From assembly GCA_020637215.1 (NCBI GenBank), contig JACJWI010000002.1, forward strand, positions 124,001-188,000: a stretch of 64,000 nucleotides of DNA, in the 5' to 3' direction. The notes beneath the pieces are model-generated. The model made no database searches, was not told the origin of the DNA, and saw nothing but the letters and a program-made list of their open reading frames with translations. Positions within the stretch are counted from its first letter, which is position 1. Every line of letters starts with the position of its first letter. Positions 24,301 to 32,045 of the stretch are shown here, piece after piece. A program made the translations under genes and the position numbers. The stretch comes from Microthrixaceae bacterium (GTDB lineage: Bacteria; Actinomycetota; Acidimicrobiia; Acidimicrobiales; Microtrichaceae).

Positions 24301-25245
24301 GTGGCGTCCCACCCTCACCCCCGCCGCCCCGGCGCCGGAAGCGACGCTCCCACCGCGGGCCCGAGTCGGCGTTCCGTCCTGCGGGGCGGGGTCGGCCTGG
24401 GCGCAGCCACCGTGGGCGGGATCCTCCTCGGGTCCTGCAGCTCCGAGGCAGACACCCGCAGCGCCGACAACCTCTCCAGCCACGCGCTCCTGGCCGCCTT
24501 CCCACAGACCCTGCCGCACATCCCCGCCGGTGTTCCGTTCCGGTTGCCGTACCTGATCTCCGACGACGACGGCGTACCGCTCACCACCATCGACGGTGCC
24601 GTCACCTTCACCGTCTCCCGCGACGGCCACGAGTTGGGCACGGTCCGGGTCGAGCCCCACAGCGACGGCGTCCCCCGTGCGTACCTGCCGGTCGGCTTCA
24701 CCTTCCCCGAGCCCGGTCGCTACGACCTGACGGCCACCTACGACGGTGCCCCGATGTCGTCGACGGTCGAGGTGGTCGAGCCCGCGCGGGTCGGTCCACC
24801 CGTCGTGGGCCAGAAGCTGCCACCGGTCGACTCGCCCACCACGGAGCGGACCCTCGAGGTGGACCCGCTGTGCAGCCGCCTGAAGGGGCCGTGTCCGCTG
24901 CACTCGGTGAACCTCCGCGACGCGGTTGGCCTGGGGAAGCCGATCGTGGTCGTCATCGCCACGCCGGCGTACTGCTCGAGCGACGTGTGCGCACCGCTGC
25001 TGGAGCTGGTGCTGGAGCAGACCGCGGGGCGCGACGACCTCGTCGTCACGCACCAGGAGGTCTACAAGAACCCCAAGGGTCAGAGGGACCTGAGCGACGC
25101 ACAGCTCGCGCCGGTGCCCGACGCCTACCGCCTCCGATTCGAGCCGGTCCTCTACGTGACGGACCGGACCGGCACCATCGTCGCCCGCGCCGACATCACG
25201 GTGGACCGGGGAGAGTTGAGCGAGCTGCTCGCCCTGGCGGTGTGA
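24301..25245 (+). CDS. Tat-exported lipoprotein with a thioredoxin-like fold
   Basis: A 314-aa secreted protein. The N-terminus has a twin-arginine motif (SRRSVLRGG), a hydrophobic core and a lipobox ending LLGSC, so it should be Tat-exported and lipid-anchored. Residues 60-165 look like an Ig/beta-sandwich domain, and the rest like a redoxin, with AYCSSDVCAPLL giving a CX4C pair instead of CXXC. Function is unknown; thiol exchange or copper delivery of the Sco type would be candidates. I prefer GTG 24301, with TACCGT 8 nt upstream (24287-24292), over the ATG at 24262. Confidence 0.75.
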   Translation: MASHPHPRRPGAGSDAPTAGPSRRSVLRGGVGLGAATVGGILLGSCSSEADTRSADNLSSHALLAAFPQTLPHIPAGVPFRLPYLISDDDGVPLTTIDGAVTFTVSRDGHELGTVRVEPHSDGVPRAYLPVGFTFPEPGRYDLTATYDGAPMSSTVEVVEPARVGPPVVGQKLPPVDSPTTERTLEVDPLCSRLKGPCPLHSVNLRDAVGLGKPIVVVIATPAYCSSDVCAPLLELVLEQTAGRDDLVVTHQEVYKNPKGQRDLSDAQLAPVPDAYRLRFEPVLYVTDRTGTIVARADITVDRGELSELLALAV

Positions 25246-25297
25246 CCCGCCGACCAGCCCGATCGGGCCGCGGGCGGCGACGCCCCGGCCGCCTCGC

Positions 25298-25615
25298 TCA
25301 GCTGAAGGACTGACCGCAGCCGCAGGAGCTCTGCGCGCTGGGGTTCGTGATGGCGAAGCCAGCCTCCAGGCCGTCCTTGTAGTCCAGGGTGGCCCCCTGG
25401 AGGAGCTGGGCGCTGGTCGGGTCGACCACGACGTCGACGTCGCCGTAGGTGTTGCGGATGTCGTCGGCGGCGACATCGGTGTCGAAGTACATCTCGTAGG
25501 AGTAGCCGGAGCACCCGCCGGGACGGACCTCGACCCGCAGGGCCAGGCCTTCCTCGCCCTCGGCGTCGATGAGCTGCTTCACCTTGGTGGCGGCGTTGTC
25601 GGTGAGGGTGATCAC
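25298..25615 (-). CDS. erpA: A-type iron-sulfur carrier (ErpA/IscA/HesB)
   Basis: A 105-aa HesB-like protein that delivers Fe-S clusters to apo-enzymes. The three ligand cysteines are visible: one in RPGGCSGYSYEM and two in the C-terminal SSCGCGQSFS. Length is typical. The GTG at 25615 follows GGAGG at short spacing. The next genes, a SufR-like regulator and Mrp, make this a small Fe-S locus without the SUF scaffold itself. Confidence 0.93.
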   Translation of the reverse strand: MITLTDNAATKVKQLIDAEGEEGLALRVEVRPGGCSGYSYEMYFDTDVAADDIRNTYGDVDVVVDPTSAQLLQGATLDYKDGLEAGFAITNPSAQSSCGCGQSFS

Positions 25616-25705
25616 AATTCCTCCGCAGTGTCTCCACGCCGAACGTGGGAGATCAGGGACGCCCACTCTACCGCCGGCACGCCGACCGCCCCCAGGCACG
25701 GTCGA

Positions 25706-26392
25706 TCACCGGTCGGGCACCAGGGTCGCCCGACACGGCTCGCGGTGCGACAGGTCGTGGAAGTCCACCACGCTCGCCCCGCCGATCTCACCGGCGAAGC
25801 CCTCCATCAGACCGCGGTGCAGGGCGCACACCAGCTCGGGGTTGGACTCGGCCAGCTCACCGAACGGGCAGTGCCCGAACGCCACCGTGGTGGCATCGGC
25901 CTCGGTGACCGCGGCGGGGTCGAAGCCGAGCTCGGCCAGCATCGACAGCGAGGCGTCCGCGCACGGCCGCCGGGTCGGATCGAGTGCGTCGCCGAGCACC
26001 TCGTGGTGGGCCAACCGTCGCCCCTGCTCGCGTCCCGCGGCGAGCACCGGTTCGCCGCCGAGTCCGGCGTCGACGGCCAGCTCCAGCAGCATCCGAGCCA
26101 ACATCAGGAACATCGGCGGTTCGAGGCCGAGCGAGGGCGCGTCGGAGGTGAGCGAGTACAGGTGCTGGGGTCGGCCGACGGCGCCGCGACTATCGGGCCG
26201 GGCGTCGACCAGGCCGACCTCGCGCATGCGCTCCAGGTGGGGGCGAACGGTGTTGGGGTGCAGCCCCAGCGTGTCGGCGATCTCGGCGGTGGCCAGCGGG
26301 CGCGGAGAGCGGGCCAGCTCCAGGTAGATCGCGTAGCGGGTGTTGTCCCCCAGCGTCTTGAGCAGGTCGAGCCGGCGCTCGGAGGTGGCCAC
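25706..26392 (-). CDS. SufR-like HTH regulator with cysteine cluster
   Basis: A 228-aa regulator. A winged helix covers residues 1-85 (LDLLKTLGDNTRYAIYLEL; TAEIADTLGLHPNTVRPHLE). The C-terminal half carries FGHCPFGELAESNPELVCAL and REPCRATL, with the cysteine spacing typical of SufR, whose 4Fe-4S cluster switches off DNA binding when lost. The GTG at 26392 has TAGCCT exactly 6 nt upstream (leaderless). That -10 overlaps the palindrome AACCGGTT in the 58-nt divergent region shared with mrp, so control of itself and mrp is plausible. A general ArsR-type regulator is the alternative. Confidence 0.8.
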   Translation of the reverse strand: MATSERRLDLLKTLGDNTRYAIYLELARSPRPLATAEIADTLGLHPNTVRPHLERMREVGLVDARPDSRGAVGRPQHLYSLTSDAPSLGLEPPMFLMLARMLLELAVDAGLGGEPVLAAGREQGRRLAHHEVLGDALDPTRRPCADASLSMLAELGFDPAAVTEADATTVAFGHCPFGELAESNPELVCALHRGLMEGFAGEIGGASVVDFHDLSHREPCRATLVPDR

Positions 26393-26398
26393 GGACCC

Positions 26399-26443
26399 AG
26401 GCTAACCGGTTGACCGAGATAACACGGCGCAGACCAGTAAAAT
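26399..26443. promoter_or_regulatory. Divergent promoters of the SufR-like gene and mrp
   Basis: The minus strand has TAGCCT (26404 to 26399) 6 nt before the regulator GTG. The plus strand has TAAAAT (26438-26443) 7 nt before the mrp GTG. No convincing -35 with standard spacing is seen; TTGACC at 26410-26415 is 22 nt from the mrp -10. The palindrome AACCGGTT (26404-26411) abuts the first -10 and could be an operator. Confidence 0.6.
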
Positions 26444-26450
26444 AGGTCCC

Positions 26451-27725
26451 GTGACCGACCAGACGCCGCCCGCCTCGACCGACGTCCTCTCCGCGCCCAC
26501 CGCCGGACGCGTCTCCGAGGAGGCCGTGTGGGAGGTACTCCGGGGCGTGATCGACCCGGAGCTCGGCTCCGACATCGTCGAGCTGGGGATGGCCAAGGGC
26601 GTGCGCATCGAACCCGACGGCACCGTGCACGTGACGATCGCGCTGACCACCAGCGGGTGTCCGCTCCGGGCCGAGATCCAACGCAACGTGCGGACCCGCG
26701 TCGGCGCCCTGGCGGGCGTCACGCACGTGAAGCTCGACTGGACCGAGCTGGACCAGGCCGGCAAGGCCGCGGCCATGGAGCGGGCCCGGCGCAACATCGC
26801 GGAGCGCGCCGAGCAGACCGCCGTCCCGTCGTCGACGAAGGTGGTCATGGTCGCCTCGGGCAAGGGCGGGGTCGGCAAGTCGTCGGTGACGGTCAACCTG
26901 GGCGCCGCGCTCGCCGACATGGGCTTCACCGTCGGCATCATGGACGCCGACATCTGGGGCTACTCGGTTCCCCGCATGGTCGGCCTCGACGGACGCATGC
27001 ACGCCGAGGAGCAGCCGCCGGAGCCCGACGGCGCGGCGGCCGGCGACAAGCGGGCCCGCATCATCCCCAACGAGATCCCGGTCGGGGACGGCCGGCTGAA
27101 GGTCGTCTCGATGGGGTTCCTGGTCGAGGACGAGGGCAGCGCCCTGATGTGGCGGGGCCTCGTGCTCAACCGGGCGGTGCAGCACTTCCTCGAGGACGTC
27201 GACTGGGAGGGCGTCGACTACCTCCTGATCGACATGCCGCCCGGCACCGGCGACGTGCAGATGGGACTGGCCAAGCTGCTGCCCCGCGCCGAGATGCTGA
27301 TCGTGACCACCCCGTCGCTGACCGCCCAGAAGGTGGCCATCCGCGTCGTCGACATGGGCCGCAAGAACTTCCTGCACATCGCGGGGGTGGTCGAGAACAT
27401 GTCGGCCTACGTGGACGACACCGGACGCGAGCACCGCCTGTTCGGGACCGGCGGAGGCGACCGTCTGGCCGAGGACGCCGGGGTGCCGCTCCTGGCCCGG
27501 ATCCCGATCGAGGCGGCGGTGGCCCACGGCGGCGACCACGGTCGGCCGGTCGCACTGGCCGACGGGCCGGCAGCCGACGCGTTCCGGGCCCTGGCCCGCC
27601 GCATCGTCGAGGACGTGATCCAGCCCACGGACATGTCGGGGTGCAGCAGCCGGATGCTGGACGCTGTGCAGGCCGCTCTCGACGAGGCCGACTCGGGACC
27701 TGTGGCCACCCGGGCCCCGAGCTGA
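26451..27725 (+). CDS. mrp: Mrp/NBP35-family Fe-S carrier ATPase
   Basis: A 424-aa protein. Residues about 18-100 form a MIP18 (DUF59) domain (VIDPELGSDIVELGMAKGV). The P-loop ATPase starts at ASGKGGVGKSSVTVNLG (near 136-152) and has a typical DMPPGTGDVQ. It should carry Fe-S clusters to target proteins. The CXXC of many Mrp proteins is missing (ENMSAYVDDTGREH), which I believe is usual for actinobacterial members. The start GTG has TAAAAT 7 nt upstream. It diverges from a SufR-like regulator and is near erpA. Confidence 0.92.
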   Translation: MTDQTPPASTDVLSAPTAGRVSEEAVWEVLRGVIDPELGSDIVELGMAKGVRIEPDGTVHVTIALTTSGCPLRAEIQRNVRTRVGALAGVTHVKLDWTELDQAGKAAAMERARRNIAERAEQTAVPSSTKVVMVASGKGGVGKSSVTVNLGAALADMGFTVGIMDADIWGYSVPRMVGLDGRMHAEEQPPEPDGAAAGDKRARIIPNEIPVGDGRLKVVSMGFLVEDEGSALMWRGLVLNRAVQHFLEDVDWEGVDYLLIDMPPGTGDVQMGLAKLLPRAEMLIVTTPSLTAQKVAIRVVDMGRKNFLHIAGVVENMSAYVDDTGREHRLFGTGGGDRLAEDAGVPLLARIPIEAAVAHGGDHGRPVALADGPAADAFRALARRIVEDVIQPTDMSGCSSRMLDAVQAALDEADSGPVATRAPS

Positions 27726-27761
27726 CGGGACGAGCACGACAGATCTGCTACAGCAGGGCGG

Positions 27762-28655
27762 ATGAAGATCCGGGTCGGATTCGGACTGGGAGTGCGCACC
27801 CGCTTCGTCGACCGGTCATTCCTCGACCTCGTCGACGACCTGGAGCGGCTGCGCTTCGACAGCCTGTGGCTCTCCGAGCGCGTGACGGCCGAGTGCCCCG
27901 ACCCGGTGGTCGCGCTCGCAGTCGCCGCCGGTCGCACCACCCGCCTCAAGCTCGGGATGTCGGTCATGGTCCTGCCCGGTCGCAACCCGGTGCTCGTGGC
28001 CAAGGAGCTCGCCACGCTGGACCGCCTCTCGGGCGGGCGGCTACTCCCCGCGTTCGGTCTCGGGGCCGTGAGCCGGGCCGAGCAGCAGGCCTTCGGCGTC
28101 GAGCGGGGAGAACGGGCAGCGCGGTTCGACGAGGCCCTCGGCCTGGTGCGCCGTCTGTGGACCGAGGACCGCGTCGACCACGAGGGTCGGTTCTTCCGTC
28201 TGGAAGGAGCCAAGGTCCGACCGTTCCCCCACCAGTCCCCTCCCGACGTGTGGCTCGGAGGCGCCGCGCCTGCCGAGCTGCGCCGCGTCGGACGGCTGGG
28301 AGACGGATGGCTGCCCAGCTTCATCACCCCCGAAGCCGCGGCCGCCGGGCGGGCCGTGGTCGAGGACACCGCCGCCGAGCACGGCCGCTCCATCGACCCC
28401 GAGCACTTCGGCGTGCTGCTCCCGTACTCGTTCGACCCGGTGCCCGACGAGGTGCTCGAGCTGCTGCCGGCCCGCGACCCCGACATCGACCGTCGACGCC
28501 TGGTGGCGGTGGGCGCCGAGCAGCTCGCCGACCGCATCGGCGAGTTCGTCGACGTCGGCTTCTCCAAGTTCGTCGCCGTCCCCCTCGGTGACCCCGTCGA
28601 CGCGACCGATCATCTGGAGCGCCTCTCCCGGGACGTACTGCCCCTCCAGACCTGA
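27762..28655 (+). CDS. Luciferase-like (F420/FMN) oxidoreductase
   Basis: A 297-aa bacterial-luciferase-fold enzyme of the LLM class. GFGLGVRTRF opens the first strand, followed by FDSLWLSERV, LKLGMSVMVLPGRNPVL, then a helix (LATLDRLSGGRLLPAFGLG) that includes the flavin-phosphate loop. Actinobacterial relatives often use coenzyme F420. Substrate is not evident. It starts 36 nt after mrp with an ATG and no strong Shine-Dalgarno. A bidirectional hairpin separates it from the convergent Nudix gene. Confidence 0.85.
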   Translation: MKIRVGFGLGVRTRFVDRSFLDLVDDLERLRFDSLWLSERVTAECPDPVVALAVAAGRTTRLKLGMSVMVLPGRNPVLVAKELATLDRLSGGRLLPAFGLGAVSRAEQQAFGVERGERAARFDEALGLVRRLWTEDRVDHEGRFFRLEGAKVRPFPHQSPPDVWLGGAAPAELRRVGRLGDGWLPSFITPEAAAAGRAVVEDTAAEHGRSIDPEHFGVLLPYSFDPVPDEVLELLPARDPDIDRRRLVAVGAEQLADRIGEFVDVGFSKFVAVPLGDPVDATDHLERLSRDVLPLQT

Positions 28656-28676
28656 ACGCCCACCCCCACCGGGCAC

Positions 28677-28694
28677 CGCCCCGGTCGCGGGGCG
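28677..28694. terminator. Bidirectional hairpin between convergent genes
   Basis: CGCCCCG (28677-28683) and CGGGGCG (28688-28694) form a perfect 7-bp stem with a GTCG loop in the 40-nt gap between the oxidoreductase and Nudix stops. There is no T-tract. Confidence 0.5.
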
Positions 28695-28695
28695 A

Positions 28696-29565
28696 TCAGT
28701 CGTGGTCGGGGCTCAGCGGGCGGGCCGTCCAGGCGTCGTAGACGCCACCGACGTGTTCGGGATCGCCGGGCAGGACGATGCGCATGCCGTCGTCGCCGTC
28801 GCTGATCGTCGGCAGGATGCCCTCGACCCGCGACTGCGCCCGGGCGTGGTCGAGCACCGCGTCGGCCCGGTCGAACCTCGACAGGGCGACGAGCGTGCGC
28901 ACCGTCGGGAAGATCATGGTGATGTCGCCGGCGTCGTGACGGCGGAGAGCCTCGGCCGGGGTCAACCACTGGGTGCCGATCAGCTCTCGCGAGTCCTCGA
29001 CGACCTCCTGTCCCTCCGGGGCGGCGCACACGAAGAAGCGGGTGTCGTAGCGGCGGTGCGCCCCCAGGGGGGTGATCCACCTCGAGAAGTAGTGCAGCTG
29101 ACCGACGTCGAGGTGCAGGTCCTCCTGGACCGCGACCTCGGCGATCGTCCGACGCTCGTTGTCGACGTCGTCGCGGTGGCCCGCGAATCGTTCGGCTGCA
29201 CCGGGATCGGACAGGTCCAGCCGGCGGCCGTCGGCGTGACGGGCCAGCAGCACCCCGGCCTCCTCGAACGACTCCCGGATGGCCGCCACCCAGAACGCCA
29301 GGCCCCCCACCGCCAGACCGAGACGACGCGACGCCTCGACGTCGTCGAGGTCGGGACAGCGCTGCGCGACCGCCACCTCGGCGTCGGCCGGGTCGACCGC
29401 GCCACCGGGGAACACGTAGGCCCCGCCGACGAAGTCGGAGTTGAGGTTGCGCTGCATCAGGCAGACCTCGGGTCCGTCCGAGCCGTCCCGCAGGAGCATG
29501 ACCGTGGCCGCGTCGCGCACCGGGACCTGCTCAGGAGTGGGGCTGTCCATGGGCACCGGGCTCAC
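28696..29565 (-). CDS. Nudix hydrolase (NUDT19-like, split Nudix box)
   Basis: A 289-aa Nudix protein. It reads AATVMLLRDG, then VFPGGAVDPAD, and the catalytic half AAIRESFEEAGVLLAR (REXXEEXG) comes about 35 residues later instead of directly, so the Nudix box is interrupted as in the NUDT19/RP2 group. Those enzymes cleave CoA derivatives, which would fit the fatty-acid genes in this region, but the substrate is inference. GTG 29565 overlaps the fxsA stop (GTGA); an ATG five codons later is the alternative. Confidence 0.85.
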   Translation of the reverse strand: MSPVPMDSPTPEQVPVRDAATVMLLRDGSDGPEVCLMQRNLNSDFVGGAYVFPGGAVDPADAEVAVAQRCPDLDDVEASRRLGLAVGGLAFWVAAIRESFEEAGVLLARHADGRRLDLSDPGAAERFAGHRDDVDNERRTIAEVAVQEDLHLDVGQLHYFSRWITPLGAHRRYDTRFFVCAAPEGQEVVEDSRELIGTQWLTPAEALRRHDAGDITMIFPTVRTLVALSRFDRADAVLDHARAQSRVEGILPTISDGDDGMRIVLPGDPEHVGGVYDAWTARPLSPDHD

Positions 29566-30119
29566 GTCGGAGGTCCGATCTCCCGGGGGGCGTCGACGTC
29601 GACCTCGACCACCTCGGCGTACGCCGTCGACGGGCGCCGCTCGTGCGAGTCGGCGTCGACCACCGGGCCCCGTCCGAAGGGGGCGTCGATGCGGAACGAC
29701 CCGAAGCCCGCACCGCCGGGCCCGCCCGGCCCACCGAACGAGGTCAGTATCACCGCGGAGCGAGCGGCGCGACGCTCGACCCAACGGGTCATGACCGGGC
29801 GCAGCAGCGCCCGGGTGGGGGGGAACAGCAGCAGCAGTCCCGGCACCGCGGTCAGGAAGCCCGGGACGATGAGCAGGACCCCGCCGACGAGCACCATCAG
29901 ACCGTCGAGCAGGGTGTCGGTGGGCGCTCGACCCGCCGCCAGTTCGGCGTTCGCCCGTCGCCACGTCTGGGGCCCCTCCGCACGGATCAGCACCACTCCG
30001 AGCACGCTGAGGCCGACCAGCAGCAGCAGCGTGGGGAGGAGACCGATCGCCTGGGCGACGAGGATCGCGGCCCCGATCTCGAGGATGGGCAACAGCAGCA
30101 GGACGAGCAGGACCATCAC
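29562..30119 (-). CDS. FxsA family membrane protein
   Basis: A 185-aa cytoplasmic-membrane protein with hydrophobic segments at residues 1-17, 22-42 and 70-100, and the FxsA-like order of an N-terminal helix pair, RAEGPQTWRRANAELAAGR, and a PGFLTAVPGLLLLFPPTR segment. A Gly-rich then acidic tail follows. FxsA was named from suppression of phage exclusion in E. coli, but its cellular role is unclear. GTG 30119 has TAGGGT 6 nt upstream (leaderless); ATG 30116 also has GGAG. Its end overlaps the Nudix gene. Confidence 0.85.
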   Translation of the reverse strand: MMVLLVLLLLPILEIGAAILVAQAIGLLPTLLLLVGLSVLGVVLIRAEGPQTWRRANAELAAGRAPTDTLLDGLMVLVGGVLLIVPGFLTAVPGLLLLFPPTRALLRPVMTRWVERRAARSAVILTSFGGPGGPGGAGFGSFRIDAPFGRGPVVDADSHERRPSTAYAEVVEVDVDAPREIGPPT

Positions 30120-30188
30120 CGCTCCACCCTACGATCGACGGTCGGAGCGACCCACCGCGACCGCACGGTTGCGCAGAGGACGCTCAGC

Positions 30189-30218
30189 CACACCCTCCGG
30201 TCGCACACCCTCCGGTCG
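30189..30218. repeat. Tandem 15-bp duplication after whiB
   Basis: The 15-mer CACACCCTCCGGTCG occurs twice in immediate succession, ending one base before the whiB stop codon. It looks like a recent slippage duplication in the short gap before fxsA. Confidence 0.8.
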
Positions 30219-30219
30219 G

Positions 30220-30480
30220 TCAGCCGGCCGCCTCGATCAGGACACGGCGCTCCGTCTCGTTGAGCCCGCCCCAGATGCCGTGGGGTTCGCGGATGGCCAC
30301 CGCGTACTCCAGGCACTCCTGGCACGCCGGACAGTCGGCGCAGATCGCCTTGGCGCGGCGTTCGCGCTCCAGGCGATCGGCCTTGCGCTCGAACTGCGGC
30401 GGCGGGAAGAACACCGCCGCCTGCGGACCCCGGCAGGCCGCCTTGACCTGCCACATGTCGTGGACCTGTTGTGCACTCAC
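30220..30480 (-). CDS. WhiB-family Fe-S transcription regulator
   Basis: An 86-aa WhiB protein. The cluster ligands are Cys16, Cys47, Cys50 and Cys56 (C-X2-C-X5-C), with an extra Cys53 inside. The turn GIWGG (68-72) precedes a basic C-terminus (NETERRV). WhiB proteins bind sigma factor region 4 and sense NO or O2. GTG 30480 follows a purine-rich AAAGGGGG tract, and a good promoter lies upstream (TTGAGC-18-TAGGGT). Nearby ArsA-like ATPases recall the WhiB4 neighbourhood in mycobacteria, but the gene order is not identical. Confidence 0.93.
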   Translation of the reverse strand: MSAQQVHDMWQVKAACRGPQAAVFFPPPQFERKADRLERERRAKAICADCPACQECLEYAVAIREPHGIWGGLNETERRVLIEAAG

Positions 30481-30511
30481 CGGTCGGACCCCCCCTTTCG
30501 GTGTGCGGCGC

Positions 30512-30553
30512 ACCCTACGCACGGCCGTCCCGGGGGCTCAAGGAACAATTTGT
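30512..30553 (-). promoter_or_regulatory. whiB promoter with an upstream AT palindrome
   Basis: On the minus strand a -35 TTGAGC (30541 to 30536) and a -10 TAGGGT (30517 to 30512) are separated by 18 nt, giving a start near 30505 and a leader of about 25 nt. The palindrome ACAATTTGT (30545-30553), unusual in this GC-rich DNA, lies just upstream of the -35 and may be an operator. Confidence 0.6.
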
Positions 30554-30653
30554 GCGCGATCCGCTCACCATCGCGAACATCAGGGCGACGGCGAGCTCGG
30601 GCGGCACCGACCGGTGGATGGTCGTCGGTGCCCGAGAACCGTCAGGTCGCGAC

Positions 30654-31994
30654 TCAGTCCGACGGATCGGGCGCGTCGGTGAGACCGGTGTCGTCGGCCT
30701 CGACCTCCAGCACCACGCCGTCGACGGCGACGACCCGGACCGCGGCGCCCGAGGGCACCGACGCGTCGGTGTCAGCCCGCGCCCGCCACAGCCCGCCGGC
30801 CACCTTCACGTTCCCCTCGGGGTCGATGGGGGTGGCGGCGCGGCCCGACTCCCCCACCAGCCAGTCGCGGTCGATGGTCGGGGTCGAGAACCGGGTGCGG
30901 ACCATGGCCGGCATGCCGGTGATCATCGTGGCGGCGATCCCGCCGATCCCGGCGATGAGCGCGATCCACGTGGGCCGGAAGTCGGTCATCAGGAACACCG
31001 ACGACACGGTGAAGCCGACGAGGCCGATCGCGGTCCACAACCGCGGGATCCCCGTCTGCACGTCGATTCCGAACGCGACGAAGCTCGCGACGAACACGAC
31101 CAGGGCCCATTGCGCGTGGGGCAGCTCCGCGAGCCCGTAGCCCCCGAGCACGGTGAACAGGGCGCCGACCACTCCGGCGATCCCGATGCCGGCGGTGAAG
31201 AACTCGAACAGCAGGAGCCCCAACCCGATGGTGAGCAGCAGGTAGGCGACCGACGGGCTGGCCACCGTGTGGAACAGCTGCGTGGTCAGCGGCAGCTTGG
31301 AGAACCGGACGGTCGTCAGCGGCACGGTTCGGCGCTCGCCGTCCTCGGTGCGGGTCTCGGTCTTCACCCCGTCGAGGTTGACGAGGTGGTCGCCGACGGT
31401 GGGCGAGAACCGCGTGACCAGCCCGGCGCGCACCGCGGCCTGACCGGTGAGGGTCGCCTCGAGACCCTTGGCCTTCTTCCCGGTGAACAGGTCTCCGAAC
31501 TCGTCGACCGAGAGCCGTTGGGACCCGACGTCACCGATCGACGCCCCCGGGGCGATCCCGGAGCTGTCGGCCACCTGCACGAGCTCCGCGGCCCCGCCCA
31601 GCGCCTCGGAGCCCGACGGCCCGATCCACACCGACACCGGGACGTCGGAGTCGACGATCGCCCGTGCCACCTGGTCCAGCCGCTCATCACCCACCGCGGA
31701 TCCACCGCTGTCGAACTGCAGCACGACGCCCACGACGCCGTCGGAGCGACGCGCCGAGGCGAGGGTGTCGACGATGAAGTCGGCCTCGATCCCGTCGACG
31801 AGCCCGTTGACGGCGACCACGTCGACGCAGCCGTGCTTCGCGCACGAGTTGGTCTGGGCGCCCGCCGGCGAGACGGCCCACCCGGCGAGGGTCCCGAGGC
31901 CGACCAACACCAGCGCGAAACGGGCCGCGAACCTGGCCGCGGCGGGTCGACGGAGCGGCCCGGGACGGGTCGGCGCGTCCGGTCGGACGATCAT
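30654..31994 (-). CDS. NfeD-family membrane protein, ClpP-like domain
   Basis: A 446-aa protein. A signal/anchor helix near residue 30 precedes an extracytoplasmic ClpP-class domain (VVAVNGLVDGIEADFI; QFDSGGSAV; GIAPGASIGD), then four or five membrane helices (about 245-360) and a C-terminal OB-fold (GESGRAATPIDPEG). The catalytic Ser region reads SGSEALGGAAELV where active proteases have a Ser in an ASAG-like motif, so protease activity is doubtful. NfeD/stomatin systems act in membrane quality control; no stomatin gene is adjacent. ATG 31994 is chosen; a GTG two codons upstream is possible. Confidence 0.85.
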   Translation of the reverse strand: MIVRPDAPTRPGPLRRPAAARFAARFALVLVGLGTLAGWAVSPAGAQTNSCAKHGCVDVVAVNGLVDGIEADFIVDTLASARRSDGVVGVVLQFDSGGSAVGDERLDQVARAIVDSDVPVSVWIGPSGSEALGGAAELVQVADSSGIAPGASIGDVGSQRLSVDEFGDLFTGKKAKGLEATLTGQAAVRAGLVTRFSPTVGDHLVNLDGVKTETRTEDGERRTVPLTTVRFSKLPLTTQLFHTVASPSVAYLLLTIGLGLLLFEFFTAGIGIAGVVGALFTVLGGYGLAELPHAQWALVVFVASFVAFGIDVQTGIPRLWTAIGLVGFTVSSVFLMTDFRPTWIALIAGIGGIAATMITGMPAMVRTRFSTPTIDRDWLVGESGRAATPIDPEGNVKVAGGLWRARADTDASVPSGAAVRVVAVDGVVLEVEADDTGLTDAPDPSD

Positions 31995-32045
31995 GCTCAC
32001 GGCACTGGCTAGTGTGCCCAACTCGAGGGCCTCCGAGGGGACGTC

